A stretch of 64,000 bases of DNA from JAENVT01 sp039931555 (GTDB taxonomy: Bacteria > Actinomycetota > Acidimicrobiia > Acidimicrobiales > Ilumatobacteraceae): NCBI GenBank assembly GCA_039931555.1, contig JBDTRP010000116.1, positions 70,545 to 134,544 of the forward strand, read 5' to 3'. The position numbers and the translations under genes were made by a program. Shown one piece after another: positions 8,938 to 16,975 of this stretch. The notes below the pieces were generated by a model. It was not told the origin of the DNA. It saw only the letters and a program-made list of their open reading frames with translations, and ran no database searches. How positions within the stretch are numbered: position 1 is the stretch's first letter; every line of letters starts with the position of its first letter.

Positions 8938-9128
8938 CAGTGGACGGTCTCGCAAGGGTTCGTTCACTCACAGGAAGTCTCTCCGGTGGTGCCGGTTCCC
9001 ACTTCGCCGATACGCACCCGTCCCGCAAGTCGAGCGAAGACCGCCCGCCGCGTGATGCCAGCGCCGCCGGAGAGCTCCAATACGAACCCTCATGACCACC
9101 GTCCCGGTCGTGAGGGTTCGTCGTTTTT
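8938..9128 (+). ncRNA. Candidate structured RNA (about 190 nt) ending in an intrinsic terminator
   Basis: No ORF is evident here. Three nested pairings can be drawn. P1 pairs AGGGTTCGT (8955-8963) with ACGAACCCT (9082-9090). P2 pairs CTCTCCGGTGG (8979-8989) with CCGCCGGAGAG (9064-9074), 11 bp with one G-U. P3 pairs CTTCGC (9002-9007) with GCGAAG (9034-9039). The 3' P1 strand is also the left arm of the terminator, so P1 and the terminator exclude each other. This is the logic of a riboswitch or attenuator, though a free small RNA such as a 6S-like RNA also fits. The lipoprotein gene starts 69 bases after the T-run. I could not match it to a known RNA family. Confidence 0.5.
9082..9128 (+). 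terminator. Rho-independent terminator
   Basis: A perfect 11-bp stem pairs ACGAACCCTCA (9082-9092) with TGAGGGTTCGT (9111-9121). It is extended inside by GACC/GGTC and followed by GTTTTT. This is the clearest stem-plus-T-run in the window's intergenic DNA, and no coding gene ends just before it. Confidence 0.8.
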
Positions 9129-9197
9129 CCGGTTCGATGTGGCGCAGACCGCCGCTGCGAGCCGCGAACGCCCGCTCGTGGCCTAGATTCACGTGCC

Positions 9198-9833
9198 ATG
9201 CGACCTCGACCAGCGGTTCTCGCATTGCTGGTGCTGCTGACCGGGTGCTTCACGGGCCAGCGTCCGTCGTTCAGCGCCGAGCCGTTCCCAGCGGGGTCAC
9301 CGACCGGTAACGAAGCAATCGATCAGGTTCTCGTCCGGCTCGACGCGATCAACGATGGGCCGTACACCGCGGAGTACACGGTGCTGACCAAGTTCGGCAA
9401 CACCTCCCGGCCGGCCACCATCGCCGTCGAGACAGGACGTCGATCGGTCACGGTGGGCTCCGTGCGGTTCCTCACAGCCAACGGCGCATCGCAGACCTGC
9501 CTCCTCGACGGGAGCGACCCATGTTCGTCGACCATCGATCCGGCCAGGATCAGCGACACGCAGATCACTCCAGATTTCTACGCCGCCGCCGCCGCGAAGC
9601 GGCTGCGGCGCAGCGCGGTCGCCCTGGTCGGCCCGACGGTGTCGCACGTCGAGCAGATCGCCGGGCAGACGGTCACGTGTGTCGATGTGCCGGTGACCGG
9701 GGGGACGTCGGTGTTCTGTGCCCTCCCCAACGGACCACTCGCCCGTCTCGACGACGGGGCGGTGGCGATCAACCTCACCCGGTACGCGCCGGCTGCCGAC
9801 GAATCGCTGTTCGCAACGACCAGGACGCCCTAG
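9198..9833 (+). CDS. Predicted lipoprotein, function unknown
   Basis: This 211-residue protein begins with a lipoprotein signal peptide; the lipobox LLTGC puts the lipidated Cys at residue 17. The mature part has a Pro/Ser linker and then a compact alpha/beta region with four Cys, likely two disulfides. No family is recognised. The TAGATT box (9184-9189) is 8 bases before the ATG, so it probably has its own leaderless promoter independent of the structured RNA upstream. Its stop is 1 base from the convergent peptidase stop. Confidence 0.75.
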   Translation: MRPRPAVLALLVLLTGCFTGQRPSFSAEPFPAGSPTGNEAIDQVLVRLDAINDGPYTAEYTVLTKFGNTSRPATIAVETGRRSVTVGSVRFLTANGASQTCLLDGSDPCSSTIDPARISDTQITPDFYAAAAAKRLRRSAVALVGPTVSHVEQIAGQTVTCVDVPVTGGTSVFCALPNGPLARLDDGAVAINLTRYAPAADESLFATTRTP

Positions 9834-9834
9834 C

Positions 9835-10959
9835 TCAGGCGTCGACGCTGACCAGTTCGTGGTTCGCATCGTTCACCGCGACCGGGCCATCAGTCGTGGC
9901 AACAACGATGTCTTCGAGTCGCATGCCCCACCGGTTCGGCAGATAGATGCCCGGCTCGACGCTGAAGGCATGGCCGGGCTCGAGCGGCAAACCGTTGCCC
10001 TCCACCATGTAGGGATCCTCGTGCTCTTCCATTCCGATGCCGTGGCCGGTGCGGTGCATGAAGTACTCGCCGTACCCGGCGTCGGTGATGATCTTCCGGG
10101 CGACCCGATCGACCTCCTCGCAGGGCGTGCCCACAGTCCCTGCCAAGACGGCAGTGCGTTGCGCTTCGTGCAGCACGGCGTAGGCCTCGGCAACCTCGGA
10201 CGGAGGTTCGCCGAGGAAGACGCAACGCGTGATGTCGCTGCAGTATCCGTTCATCGTCCCACCGAAGTCGCAGAGCAGGATCTCCCCGTCGTTGATCACC
10301 CGATCGCCGGCGTGGTGATGCGGCGACGCGGCATTCTCGCCCGCAGCGACGATGGCGAAGTTGACGCGTTGATGACCCTCGCCGAGGATCCGCCTGCCGA
10401 GGTCGGCACTGACATCGGCCTCCGTGCGTCCGATCAGCGGGATGCGACCAGCTTGCAAGTCGGCAGCAATGCGGTCGACGGCTGCGCCGGCATCGGCCAG
10501 GGCGGCGATCTCGGCCGCGTCCTTGCGCATCCGCAGCGCGTTCATCACCTCGACGGAGCGCACGTAGTGCGTCGACGTCGACGGCCAGTGCACCAGGAGA
10601 TCGACCAGGAACCTCGCCCACATCGTGTCGCCGATGGCAGCCGTTGCCGGATGGCCAACCAGATCGGCGACGACCGCGACCGGGTCGTCGGTCTCGTCCC
10701 ACCGCAGCAGGGTGAACACGCCGGGCCGATCGACGACGCGAGGCGCCTCCAGCCGCGGCACTACCAACGTGGCATCGCCACCCTTCGGCACCACGAGCAT
10801 GGTCAATCGTTCCAACGGCATGGCCTCGTACCCGGTGAGGTACGGCAGGTCGCGGCCGACCGAGATCAGCAGGACGTCGATGCCCGCCTCGTTCATCCGC
10901 GAGCGGGCTCGGGCGATGCGGTCGAGGTAGGTGGCGGTCGACGACGAAACGGCGCTCAT
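9835..10959 (-). CDS. M24-family metallopeptidase (Xaa-Pro aminopeptidase type)
   Basis: This 374-residue protein has a creatinase-like N-domain (residues 1-140) and a pita-bread catalytic domain. Dinuclear metal ligands are visible: Asp in LLCDFGG, Asp in YCSDITR, His in HRTGHGIGMEEH, Glu in FSVEPGIY, and Glu in MRLEDIVV. The PEPGIY-like motif is SVEPGIYLP. It probably removes N-terminal residues before proline from peptides. The ATG at 10959 is used because the open frame upstream is only a shadow of lower quality. The lipB-lipA fusion gene lies immediately upstream on the same strand (14 bases between its stop and this ATG), so the two may be co-transcribed. Confidence 0.92.
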   Translation of the reverse strand: MSAVSSSTATYLDRIARARSRMNEAGIDVLLISVGRDLPYLTGYEAMPLERLTMLVVPKGGDATLVVPRLEAPRVVDRPGVFTLLRWDETDDPVAVVADLVGHPATAAIGDTMWARFLVDLLVHWPSTSTHYVRSVEVMNALRMRKDAAEIAALADAGAAVDRIAADLQAGRIPLIGRTEADVSADLGRRILGEGHQRVNFAIVAAGENAASPHHHAGDRVINDGEILLCDFGGTMNGYCSDITRCVFLGEPPSEVAEAYAVLHEAQRTAVLAGTVGTPCEEVDRVARKIITDAGYGEYFMHRTGHGIGMEEHEDPYMVEGNGLPLEPGHAFSVEPGIYLPNRWGMRLEDIVVATTDGPVAVNDANHELVSVDA

Positions 10960-10973
10960 CGAACCATTCTGGC

Positions 10974-12611
10974 TCACACGAACGACAATGACACGGAGTC
11001 GCCGATCGCCACAGCATCGGCCGCCTGGCGGGCGTGATAGCTGCTGCGCGTCAACGGGCTGGCCTCGACATGACCGATGCCGAGCGACTCGCCGATCCGC
11101 TTCCACTCCACGAACTCGGCTGGCTCGACCCATCGCGCCACGGGGAGATGGTGCGTCGTCGGGCGTAGGTACTGGCCGATCGTGACGATGTCGACACCGA
11201 CGCCGGCCAAGTCGACCAAGCAACCCACGATCTCCTCGTGCGTCTCTCCCATCCCGACGATCAATCCCGACTTCGTCGCCAGCCCCGCTGCCTTGGCCCG
11301 CGACAGGACCGACAGGCTGCGTGCGTACCCCGCAGAGGGCCGCACCGCTCGCTGGAGGCGGGCGACGGTCTCGATGTTGTGGTTCAGCACATCGGGTCGC
11401 ACGGCGAACAGCAAGGCGAGCGAATCGGCGTCGCCCTTCGCGTCGGAGATCAACGTCTCGATCCGTGTATCCGGGCAGCGCAGGCGGATGGCGTCGACGC
11501 ACCGGGCAACATGGGCCAGGCCACCGTCGGGTAGATCGTCACGCGCCACCATCGTCAGCACCGCGTGAGCCAGGCCCATGGTGGCCACTGCGTCGGCGAC
11601 CCGAGCGGGCTCGTCGTCGGCGGGTGGCAGTGGCTTGCTGGTGTCGACGAGGCAGAAGCCGCACGCCCTCGTGCACCGTTCGCCGAGGACCAGAAACGTC
11701 GCGGTGCCATCGGCCCAGCAATCGCTGAGGTTGGGGCAGCCCGCTTCTTCGCACACGGTCACCAGACCGAGATTGCGCACGGTCTTCTTGAGCGCGATCA
11801 CCTCGGGCCCATGCACCACCTTGGGCCGTAGCCATTCAGGCTTGCGAGTTGCGATCTCCAGGCCATCGGCGACGCCGACCTGCGCCAACCGCCTGACGAC
11901 GGCGCCGGGGCCGTCGCCTCGGGAGAACGCCGACAGGTCGTCGGGCCGATGCTTCCAAGCGACGTCCTGCCGCTCCATCGACCCGCGACCCCACACGTCG
12001 GCGGCGTGGCGGGCCACGACCTCGGCCACCACCTCGAGCGTGGTCTCGACGCCCTCTTCGGCCAGCGAGGTGACCGGCTTGTCGGGAATGCCGCAGGGCA
12101 CGATGTAGTCGCGCATGTACCGCATGTCGGGCGACACGTTGAGCGCGAAGCCGTGCATCGTGCGACCATGCGCCAGCCGCACGCCGATGGCACAGATCTT
12201 GCGCGGATTCGGCCCGCTGACCCCTACCCACACGCCTGGATACTCGTCGAAGCAACCGACATCGTCGACGCCGAGCTCGGTGAGGCTGGCGACGATCACC
12301 CGTTGAATCGCACACACGTGATCGGCGGCGCCCATGGTGTTCGCCACGTTGACGATCGGGTAGCCGACCAGCTGCCCCGGGCCGTGATACGTCACATCGC
12401 CGCCGCGCTTCACCGAGACCAGTTCAGCGCCGACCGATGCCGGCTCGACCAACACGTTGACGGCGAGGTCGGCCCGCGGCCCGTGAGTGAACACGTGTGG
12501 ATGTTCGAGCAGCAGCAGGTGATCGCCAACGCCGTACTGGAGCAGCGCCTGCTGCACCGCGAGCGCCTCGCGGTAGGGAACCCTGCCGAGCCAGCGAACC
12601 CGCAGTGTCAT
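10974..12611 (-). CDS. lipB-lipA: Single-chain octanoyltransferase-lipoyl synthase (LipB-LipA fusion)
   Basis: This 545-residue protein joins both steps of lipoate assembly. Residues 1-215 are LipB: RGGDVTYHGPGQL, catalytic Lys138 in RKICAIG, and acyl-carrier Cys173 in YIVPCGI. Residues 245-545 are LipA: auxiliary cluster Cys287/292/298 (C-x4-C-x5-C), radical-SAM cluster Cys313/317/320 (C-x3-C-x2-C in CTRACGFC), and the C-terminal RSSY cluster ligand. A 30-residue linker has no stop or start. LipB moves octanoyl from acyl carrier protein to the lipoyl domain and LipA inserts two sulfurs. The ATG lies 1 base after the E2 stop, so enzyme and substrate protein are coupled. Both catalytic sets are intact, which argues against a sequencing artefact. 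Confidence 0.95.
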   Translation of the reverse strand: MTLRVRWLGRVPYREALAVQQALLQYGVGDHLLLLEHPHVFTHGPRADLAVNVLVEPASVGAELVSVKRGGDVTYHGPGQLVGYPIVNVANTMGAADHVCAIQRVIVASLTELGVDDVGCFDEYPGVWVGVSGPNPRKICAIGVRLAHGRTMHGFALNVSPDMRYMRDYIVPCGIPDKPVTSLAEEGVETTLEVVAEVVARHAADVWGRGSMERQDVAWKHRPDDLSAFSRGDGPGAVVRRLAQVGVADGLEIATRKPEWLRPKVVHGPEVIALKKTVRNLGLVTVCEEAGCPNLSDCWADGTATFLVLGERCTRACGFCLVDTSKPLPPADDEPARVADAVATMGLAHAVLTMVARDDLPDGGLAHVARCVDAIRLRCPDTRIETLISDAKGDADSLALLFAVRPDVLNHNIETVARLQRAVRPSAGYARSLSVLSRAKAAGLATKSGLIVGMGETHEEIVGCLVDLAGVGVDIVTIGQYLRPTTHHLPVARWVEPAEFVEWKRIGESLGIGHVEASPLTRSSYHARQAADAVAIGDSVSLSFV

Positions 12612-12612
12612 G

Positions 12613-14148
12613 TCACAGCTCGGCGGACCAGTCGCGTGTCTCGAGCGCCTGCTTGATCTTGACCAGGAAGCCGGCGGCATACGCGCCGTCGAATGCCCGG
12701 TGGTCCCAGGCCATCGCCAGGTTGCCGACGGGGTGGATGGCGATGCCCTCGCCGCCGTCGGCAGCGCGCACGACCACCGGCTTGCGGGTGATCGCATCGG
12801 TCGACAGGATCGCCACCTGCGGCTGGTTGATGATCGGCATGGTCAACACGCTGCCGGCCGAGCCGTTGTTGGAGATGGTGAACGTGCCACCGCTGATCTC
12901 ATCTGGGCTGAGGTGGCGACTGCGCGCCCGCCCTGCGAGGTCGTTGATCTCGCGAGCGATCGCCCGGAGACGCTTCGTCTCGGCCGCCCTGACCACGGGA
13001 ACCAGCAGTCCCTGGTAATCGAGGTCGACCGCAATGCCGATGTCAACGAAGTTGTGCACGACGAGATCGTCGTCGGAGACACTGGCGTTGAGATGCGGGA
13101 ACTCCTCGAGTGCCTCGACCACGGCGCGGGTGATGAACGGGAGGTACGTGAGCCCGAAGCCCTCGCTCGACTTCCATTCATCCTTGACCTGATTGCGGGT
13201 GATGTCGACGTTGGCGAAGTCGACCTCGACCACGCTGAAGGCATGCGGGCTGACGCCCTTGCTCATCACCATGTGGCTGCCGGTGAGCTTGCGGATCTTC
13301 GACAGCCTGACCGTCGAGTCGCGCTCTCCAGGCGTGACGCTGGGCGCGGGTGCGGCGGCCACCGGAGCGGCAGGTGCCGCAAGTGCCGCAGCCGGTGCCA
13401 CAGGTGCTGCGGCGGGAGCTGGAGGTGCTGCGGCTGGTGCCGCGTCGGGTGCCTGCGTGGCAACCCGGTCGATGTGGTCCAACACATCGTCACGCGTGAT
13501 CCGCCCGCCGGGGCCGGTGCCCTTGACCAGGTCGACATCGATGTTGTGCTCGGCGACGAGTCGACGCACGACCGGCGACAGCAGACGATTGTCGGAGGGC
13601 TCGTCGGCGGCCTCCGCTGCGGCGGGTTCGGGCGCTACAGGCGCGGGTGCTACGGCGGCCGGCTGCGGCGCGGGCGGCACCGCTGGTTCGCCAGCAGGTG
13701 GGCCCGCGGCTTCGGGTGCGGGGGTCTTCGGCGGTAGCGCAGGCGCGGCCGGTGACTCGGCGGCCGGTGCCTCGGCGGCCGGTGACTCCGCTGCCGGTGC
13801 CTCCGCTGCCGGTGCCTCGGCGGCCGGTGCCTCCGCTGCCGGTGCCTCGGCGGCCGGTGCCTCCGCTGCGGGTTCCGCCTCGGGCGGTGCCGCCGCAGGT
13901 GCAGCAGCGCCGGCGGCCTCGCCGACCACGGCGATCACGGCGCCGACCGGCACGGTGTCGCCCTCCTGCACGCGGATCTCGGTGACCGTGCCGGTGATCG
14001 GCGACGGTACCTCCGTGTCGACCTTGTCGGTGCTGACTTCGAACAACGGCTCGTCGGCCGACACGCTGTCGCCGACCTTCTTGAACCATCGGGTGATCGT
14101 GCCTTCGGTGACGGTCTCACCGAGTTGCGGCAACGTGACATCGGCCAT
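12613..14148 (-). CDS. sucB: 2-oxoacid dehydrogenase E2 (dihydrolipoamide acyltransferase)
   Basis: This 511-residue E2 has one lipoyl domain (residues 1-76) with lipoylated Lys42 in VSTDKVDTE. A very long Ala/Pro/Glu linker follows, with about ten PAAEA-type units. Next comes a peripheral subunit-binding domain (LLSPVVRRLVAEHNI) and a catalytic domain ending in DHRAFDG, which carries the acyl-transfer His. It moves succinyl or acetyl groups to CoA. Because only one E2 is visible and aceE lies 26 kb away, it may serve the pyruvate complex, the 2-oxoglutarate complex, or both. It is downstream of lpd (26 bases between lpd stop and E2 start) and upstream of lipB-lipA, forming a lipoyl operon. 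The symbol sucB is by likeness; aceF is possible. Confidence 0.92.
   Translation of the reverse strand: MADVTLPQLGETVTEGTITRWFKKVGDSVSADEPLFEVSTDKVDTEVPSPITGTVTEIRVQEGDTVPVGAVIAVVGEAAGAAAPAAAPPEAEPAAEAPAAEAPAAEAPAAEAPAAEAPAAESPAAEAPAAESPAAPALPPKTPAPEAAGPPAGEPAVPPAPQPAAVAPAPVAPEPAAAEAADEPSDNRLLSPVVRRLVAEHNIDVDLVKGTGPGGRITRDDVLDHIDRVATQAPDAAPAAAPPAPAAAPVAPAAALAAPAAPVAAAPAPSVTPGERDSTVRLSKIRKLTGSHMVMSKGVSPHAFSVVEVDFANVDITRNQVKDEWKSSEGFGLTYLPFITRAVVEALEEFPHLNASVSDDDLVVHNFVDIGIAVDLDYQGLLVPVVRAAETKRLRAIAREINDLAGRARSRHLSPDEISGGTFTISNNGSAGSVLTMPIINQPQVAILSTDAITRKPVVVRAADGGEGIAIHPVGNLAMAWDHRAFDGAYAAGFLVKIKQALETRDWSAEL
13757..13872. repeat. 15-bp tandem repeats coding the E2 flexible linker
   Basis: About eight head-to-tail 15-bp units code PAAEA or PAAES blocks in the E2 linker. 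Units alternate between two synonymous versions, with either TCCGCTGCC or TCGGCGGCC cores, as expected from past slippage and duplication. Copy number is likely to vary between strains. Confidence 0.85.
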
Positions 14149-14174
14149 TTGTGTGGTCTCTCTCTTCGATTGGA

Positions 14175-15593
14175 TCAGGCGTTCAGGCTGCGGCCCGTGA
14201 GCGACAATACGGTTTCGCCGAACAACTCCGTCAGGCTCGGGTGCGGCTGGATGAACTCGGCGACCTCGGCGGCGGTGGCTTCCCAGTTGACGGCAAGGTA
14301 CCCACCGCTGAGTTGTTCGGTGACCCAGGGCCCCACCATGTGCACTCCGAGGATCTGGCCGGCGGTTCCGTCGGCCTGCTTCTTGGCGATGATCTTGACC
14401 AGCCCGTCGAGCTCACCCAGGATCTGGGCACGGCTGTTGGCGCGGAACTGGTGCTTGGCCACGACGACATCGAAACCGGCCTCGCGTGCGGCCTCCTCGC
14501 TCGGCCCGGCAAAGGCGACCTCGGGATGGCAGTAGATGGCCCACGGCACACGGTCGTACGCCACCGGATTGGGGTGCTCGCCGAGGATGTCCTTGGTGAC
14601 GAGGATTGCCTCCGCATATCCGACGTGCGCCAACTGCGGCGTGTTGATGATGTCGCCGATCGCGTACACCCCGGGCTCACCGGTACGGCAGTACTCGTCG
14701 ACCTCGATGAACCCACGATCGCTGACCTTCACAGCCGTACCGGTGAGACCGAGCTTGTCGGCGAACGGCCGGCGACCGACGCTGACCACAACGACGTCGA
14801 CTTCGAGGTTCTCGACTTCTCCCCCATCCCCAGTAGCACAGTGCACCGTGGTACCACCGCTGGCAGTCGGTGTGTGACCCAGCACCTTGACGCCGGTACG
14901 GATGTCGATGCTCTTCTTCTTGAAGCTGCGCACAACGACGTTGGCCACATCGCTGTCGAGCCCGGGAAGGATCTTCGGCAGCCCCTCGAGGATGGTCACC
15001 TGCGACCCGAGATCGGCGAACGTGCTGGCGAACTCGCAACCGATCGCGCCACCACCGATCACTGCAACGCGGTTCGGCACGTAGTCGAGCATCAATACTT
15101 CGTCACTGGTCATCACCGGGCCCGACGGCTCGAAGCCGGGGATGGTGCGAGGCACCGAACCGGCGGCCAGCACCACGCTGCTGCCGCGAATCGTCGAGAC
15201 GCCCTCGGGGCCTGTCACGGTGACCGTGCGGTCGGCGCCGAGCGTGCCGATGCCGTCGAGGATCGTGATCTTCTTCGACTTCATGAAGCCCGTCAGGCTC
15301 TTGACGATGCCATCGACGATCTTCTGCTTTCGCGCCTGCGCCGTGACGAAATTCACGACAGGCGCACTCGACTCGATGCCGAACTCCGCAGCGTGAGCCA
15401 CGTGACGTTGCACCGCGGCCGTCTCCAGAAATGCCTTCGCCGGGATGCAACCTCGGTTGAGGCACGTGCCTCCGATGTCGGCCATCTCGACGAGGGCGAC
15501 GTTGAGGCCGGCGGAGGTCGCATACAGCGCTGCGCCGTATCCGCCGGGTCCACCGCCGATCACGACGAGATCGAATTCGGTTGCGGGCTCCAT
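14175..15593 (-). CDS. lpd: Dihydrolipoyl dehydrogenase (E3)
   Basis: This 472-residue flavoprotein reoxidises dihydrolipoyl groups with NAD+. It has an FAD-binding GGGPGGYGAALYA, redox-active Cys44/Cys49 in GGTCLNRGCIPAKA, an NAD-binding GGGAIGCEFAS, a second FAD motif YAIGDI, and the C-terminal catalytic His-Glu pair in HPSLTE. The ATG at 15593 is chosen because the family starts a few residues before the FAD fold; upstream codons have no similarity. It is the first gene of the lpd-E2-lipBA set. A small membrane-anchored protein precedes it on the same strand. Confidence 0.96.
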   Translation of the reverse strand: MEPATEFDLVVIGGGPGGYGAALYATSAGLNVALVEMADIGGTCLNRGCIPAKAFLETAAVQRHVAHAAEFGIESSAPVVNFVTAQARKQKIVDGIVKSLTGFMKSKKITILDGIGTLGADRTVTVTGPEGVSTIRGSSVVLAAGSVPRTIPGFEPSGPVMTSDEVLMLDYVPNRVAVIGGGAIGCEFASTFADLGSQVTILEGLPKILPGLDSDVANVVVRSFKKKSIDIRTGVKVLGHTPTASGGTTVHCATGDGGEVENLEVDVVVVSVGRRPFADKLGLTGTAVKVSDRGFIEVDEYCRTGEPGVYAIGDIINTPQLAHVGYAEAILVTKDILGEHPNPVAYDRVPWAIYCHPEVAFAGPSEEAAREAGFDVVVAKHQFRANSRAQILGELDGLVKIIAKKQADGTAGQILGVHMVGPWVTEQLSGGYLAVNWEATAAEVAEFIQPHPSLTELFGETVLSLTGRSLNA

Positions 15594-15649
15594 GTTGGCT
15601 CCGTGACGGTCGGTGAGTCCTGCCTGGACGTTGAGATCAAATTCCGGGT

Positions 15650-16084
15650 TTACGGTAGCGCCTCGCCGACCTGAGCGAGCACCCACCGCAGCTGCACGTC
15701 GGCGCGGTGGAAGATGAGCTGTCGAGAGGCTCCCGGCATGCCTGTCGTGTCGAACGTCAACGAGCAGTCGGTCTGGGCGACAGCAATTCCCGCACATGTC
15801 GACGAGCCCACGGCGACGACCTTTCCCGGGGCGACCAGCGTGAAGCCGCCGAGGCCGTCGGGGTCGTCAACACCGCCGACGCGCACGACCGCGATCAGGT
15901 GCGAGCCACTGGCCGACGACGACACCAACTCGACGGTCGCGTCGCCCGCCTTGCCGGGCTCGCCTGCGTCGAGCAGCTTCGCCGTCTGCTCCTGGCCGCC
16001 GACCCGAAGCAGCTGAATGCCACCCGCCAGCAAGATGACGAGGCCGCATGCGATGGCAAGCAACAACAGGGTCCTGGTGCGCAT
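15650..16084 (-). CDS. Small anchored secreted protein, function unknown
   Basis: This 144-residue protein has an N-terminal membrane anchor or uncleaved signal (residues 4-26, LLLLAIACGLVILLAGG). The exported part of about 115 residues contains two Cys (TCAGIAVAQTDCSL) that probably form a disulfide. It is followed 56 bases later by lpd. A TAGCCT box lies 9 bases before the ATG, so the lpd operon may begin here. The divergent neighbour is the thioredoxin-like lipoprotein, only 14 bases away; both proteins act outside the membrane. Confidence 0.6.
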   Translation of the reverse strand: MRTRTLLLLAIACGLVILLAGGIQLLRVGGQEQTAKLLDAGEPGKAGDATVELVSSSASGSHLIAVVRVGGVDDPDGLGGFTLVAPGKVVAVGSSTCAGIAVAQTDCSLTFDTTGMPGASRQLIFHRADVQLRWVLAQVGEALP

Positions 16085-16098
16085 GGACTTGCCAGGCT

Positions 16099-16680
16099 AT
16101 GACCCGTAGCGATCGCATCGTGCGCCGACTGTTGCTCTGTCTCGTCGGCGTTGCCCTGTTGGCCGCATGCGGCGACAACGCCGCGTACTCCAGCGAGGGG
16201 ACAACACCGGCGGTCGGCGCCGCGGTGGGTGCCCCGAGCACGACGCCGGTCGCGTCCAATCGAACCGCAGTACCCGAATCGCTGGCTTTCTCGGCGCCTC
16301 GAGTCGGCGGTGGCACGATCAACCTGGCCGACTTCGCCGGCAAGCCGGTGTTGCTGTGGTTCTGGGCGCCGACTTGAACGACTTGCAACCATGAAGCCCC
16401 TTCGGTCGAAGCGGCGAGCCAGAGGTGGGCAGGGAAGGTGCAGTTCGTCGGCGTTGCGTGGTACGGCGACGATTCGTCGTTCCAGGGTTTCGTCGACAAG
16501 TACCGCTTGACCTTCCCCCAGATCAGCGATGATCCGGGTGACGTGTTCAGTCGCTTCGATGTGCCCTCTCAACCGGCCATGGCCATCATCGACGGCACCG
16601 GAACGGTGAAGGTCTCGTTGGGTGCGGTCGAGGAGTCAACGCTCGATGCCGCACTCACGGCAGCGGTCGCCGCCGGTTAG
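16099..16680 (+). CDS. Thioredoxin-like lipoprotein with in-frame TGA in the redox motif (candidate selenoprotein)
   Basis: Read through one TGA (16375-16377), this is a complete 193-residue TlpA-like thioredoxin fold. It has a lipobox LLAAC (Cys24), the strand and motif VLLWFWAPT, residue 93 encoded by TGA, then TTC (Cys96) and HEAPSVEAA. The cis-Pro lies near residue 159 in PSQPAMAIID. TGA stands exactly where the first, nucleophilic Cys of the C-x-x-C motif belongs, giving U-x-x-C. The frame before and after is intact with no decay. A SECIS-like hairpin follows 26 bases downstream. The role would be thiol-disulfide exchange outside the membrane. The alternative is a recent nonsense mutation or sequencing error (TGC to TGA); no sel genes are in the window. 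Confidence 0.75.
16396..16415 (+). promoter_or_regulatory. SECIS-like hairpin downstream of the in-frame TGA
   Basis: The stem pairs GCC (16396-16398) with GGC (16413-16415), a C-C mismatch, then CTTC (16400-16403) with GAAG (16408-16411), closed by the loop GGTC. The loop begins 27 bases after the TGA and has G at its first two positions, within the 16-37 nt spacing and G-in-loop rule described for bacterial SECIS elements. The stem is short, so it could arise by chance in GC-rich coding DNA. Confidence 0.45.
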
Positions 16681-16761
16681 AGGCACCTCCGGCGTGACGT
16701 ATGCAGCAACGATGCGCCGTTCGGCGCGCGCCATCCCGCGTGCCCGCACCTCCGCGGGCTG

Positions 16762-16860
16762 GGTCGGGCGCGATTTCGGTATTCCCGGTACTCACACCTC
16801 ACCCAACCAGGCTCAACGGGTTCGACTCCGGTATTGGGAGTACCGGAATCGCGCCCGACC
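16762..16860. repeat. Long inverted repeat at a convergent junction (family B palindrome)
   Basis: Arms 16762-16781 and 16841-16860 pair over 20 bases with one mismatch. An alternative inner pairing, CCGGTACTC with GAGTACCGG, is also possible. The left arm is shared almost exactly (one change in 20) with 48755-48774. Each element also carries an ACTCACACC motif. The 295-base gap (16681-16975) contains no convincing gene. It separates two convergent genes, so the repeat may act as a bidirectional terminator or be a small mobile palindrome. Confidence 0.75.
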
Positions 16861-16975
16861 ACGCCGCTGGCGAGCGTGGGTGAACTACGCTCCGAGCCGG
16901 CGATCTGGGTTCGTCGTGTGTCCCCTCAGCACTGGTCGCAGATGCAAAGGTTGGCTCGTGCGGCGCTTCTCTCGC

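Noticed and set aside
8938..9128. SRP RNA, tmRNA or RNase P RNA
   Set aside because: The SRP GGAAG-type tetraloop core, the tmRNA ends and the RNase P conserved blocks are absent and the length does not fit the last two.
16438..16680. Separate 80-residue gene starting at GTG 16438
   Set aside because: It is in the same frame as the upstream half across the TGA and carries the second half of one thioredoxin fold, so it is not an independent gene.
16825..16845. tRNA T-arm-like GGGTTCGACTCC
   Set aside because: The stem has a mismatch and no acceptor or anticodon arm can be drawn around it; it lies inside the family B inverted repeat.
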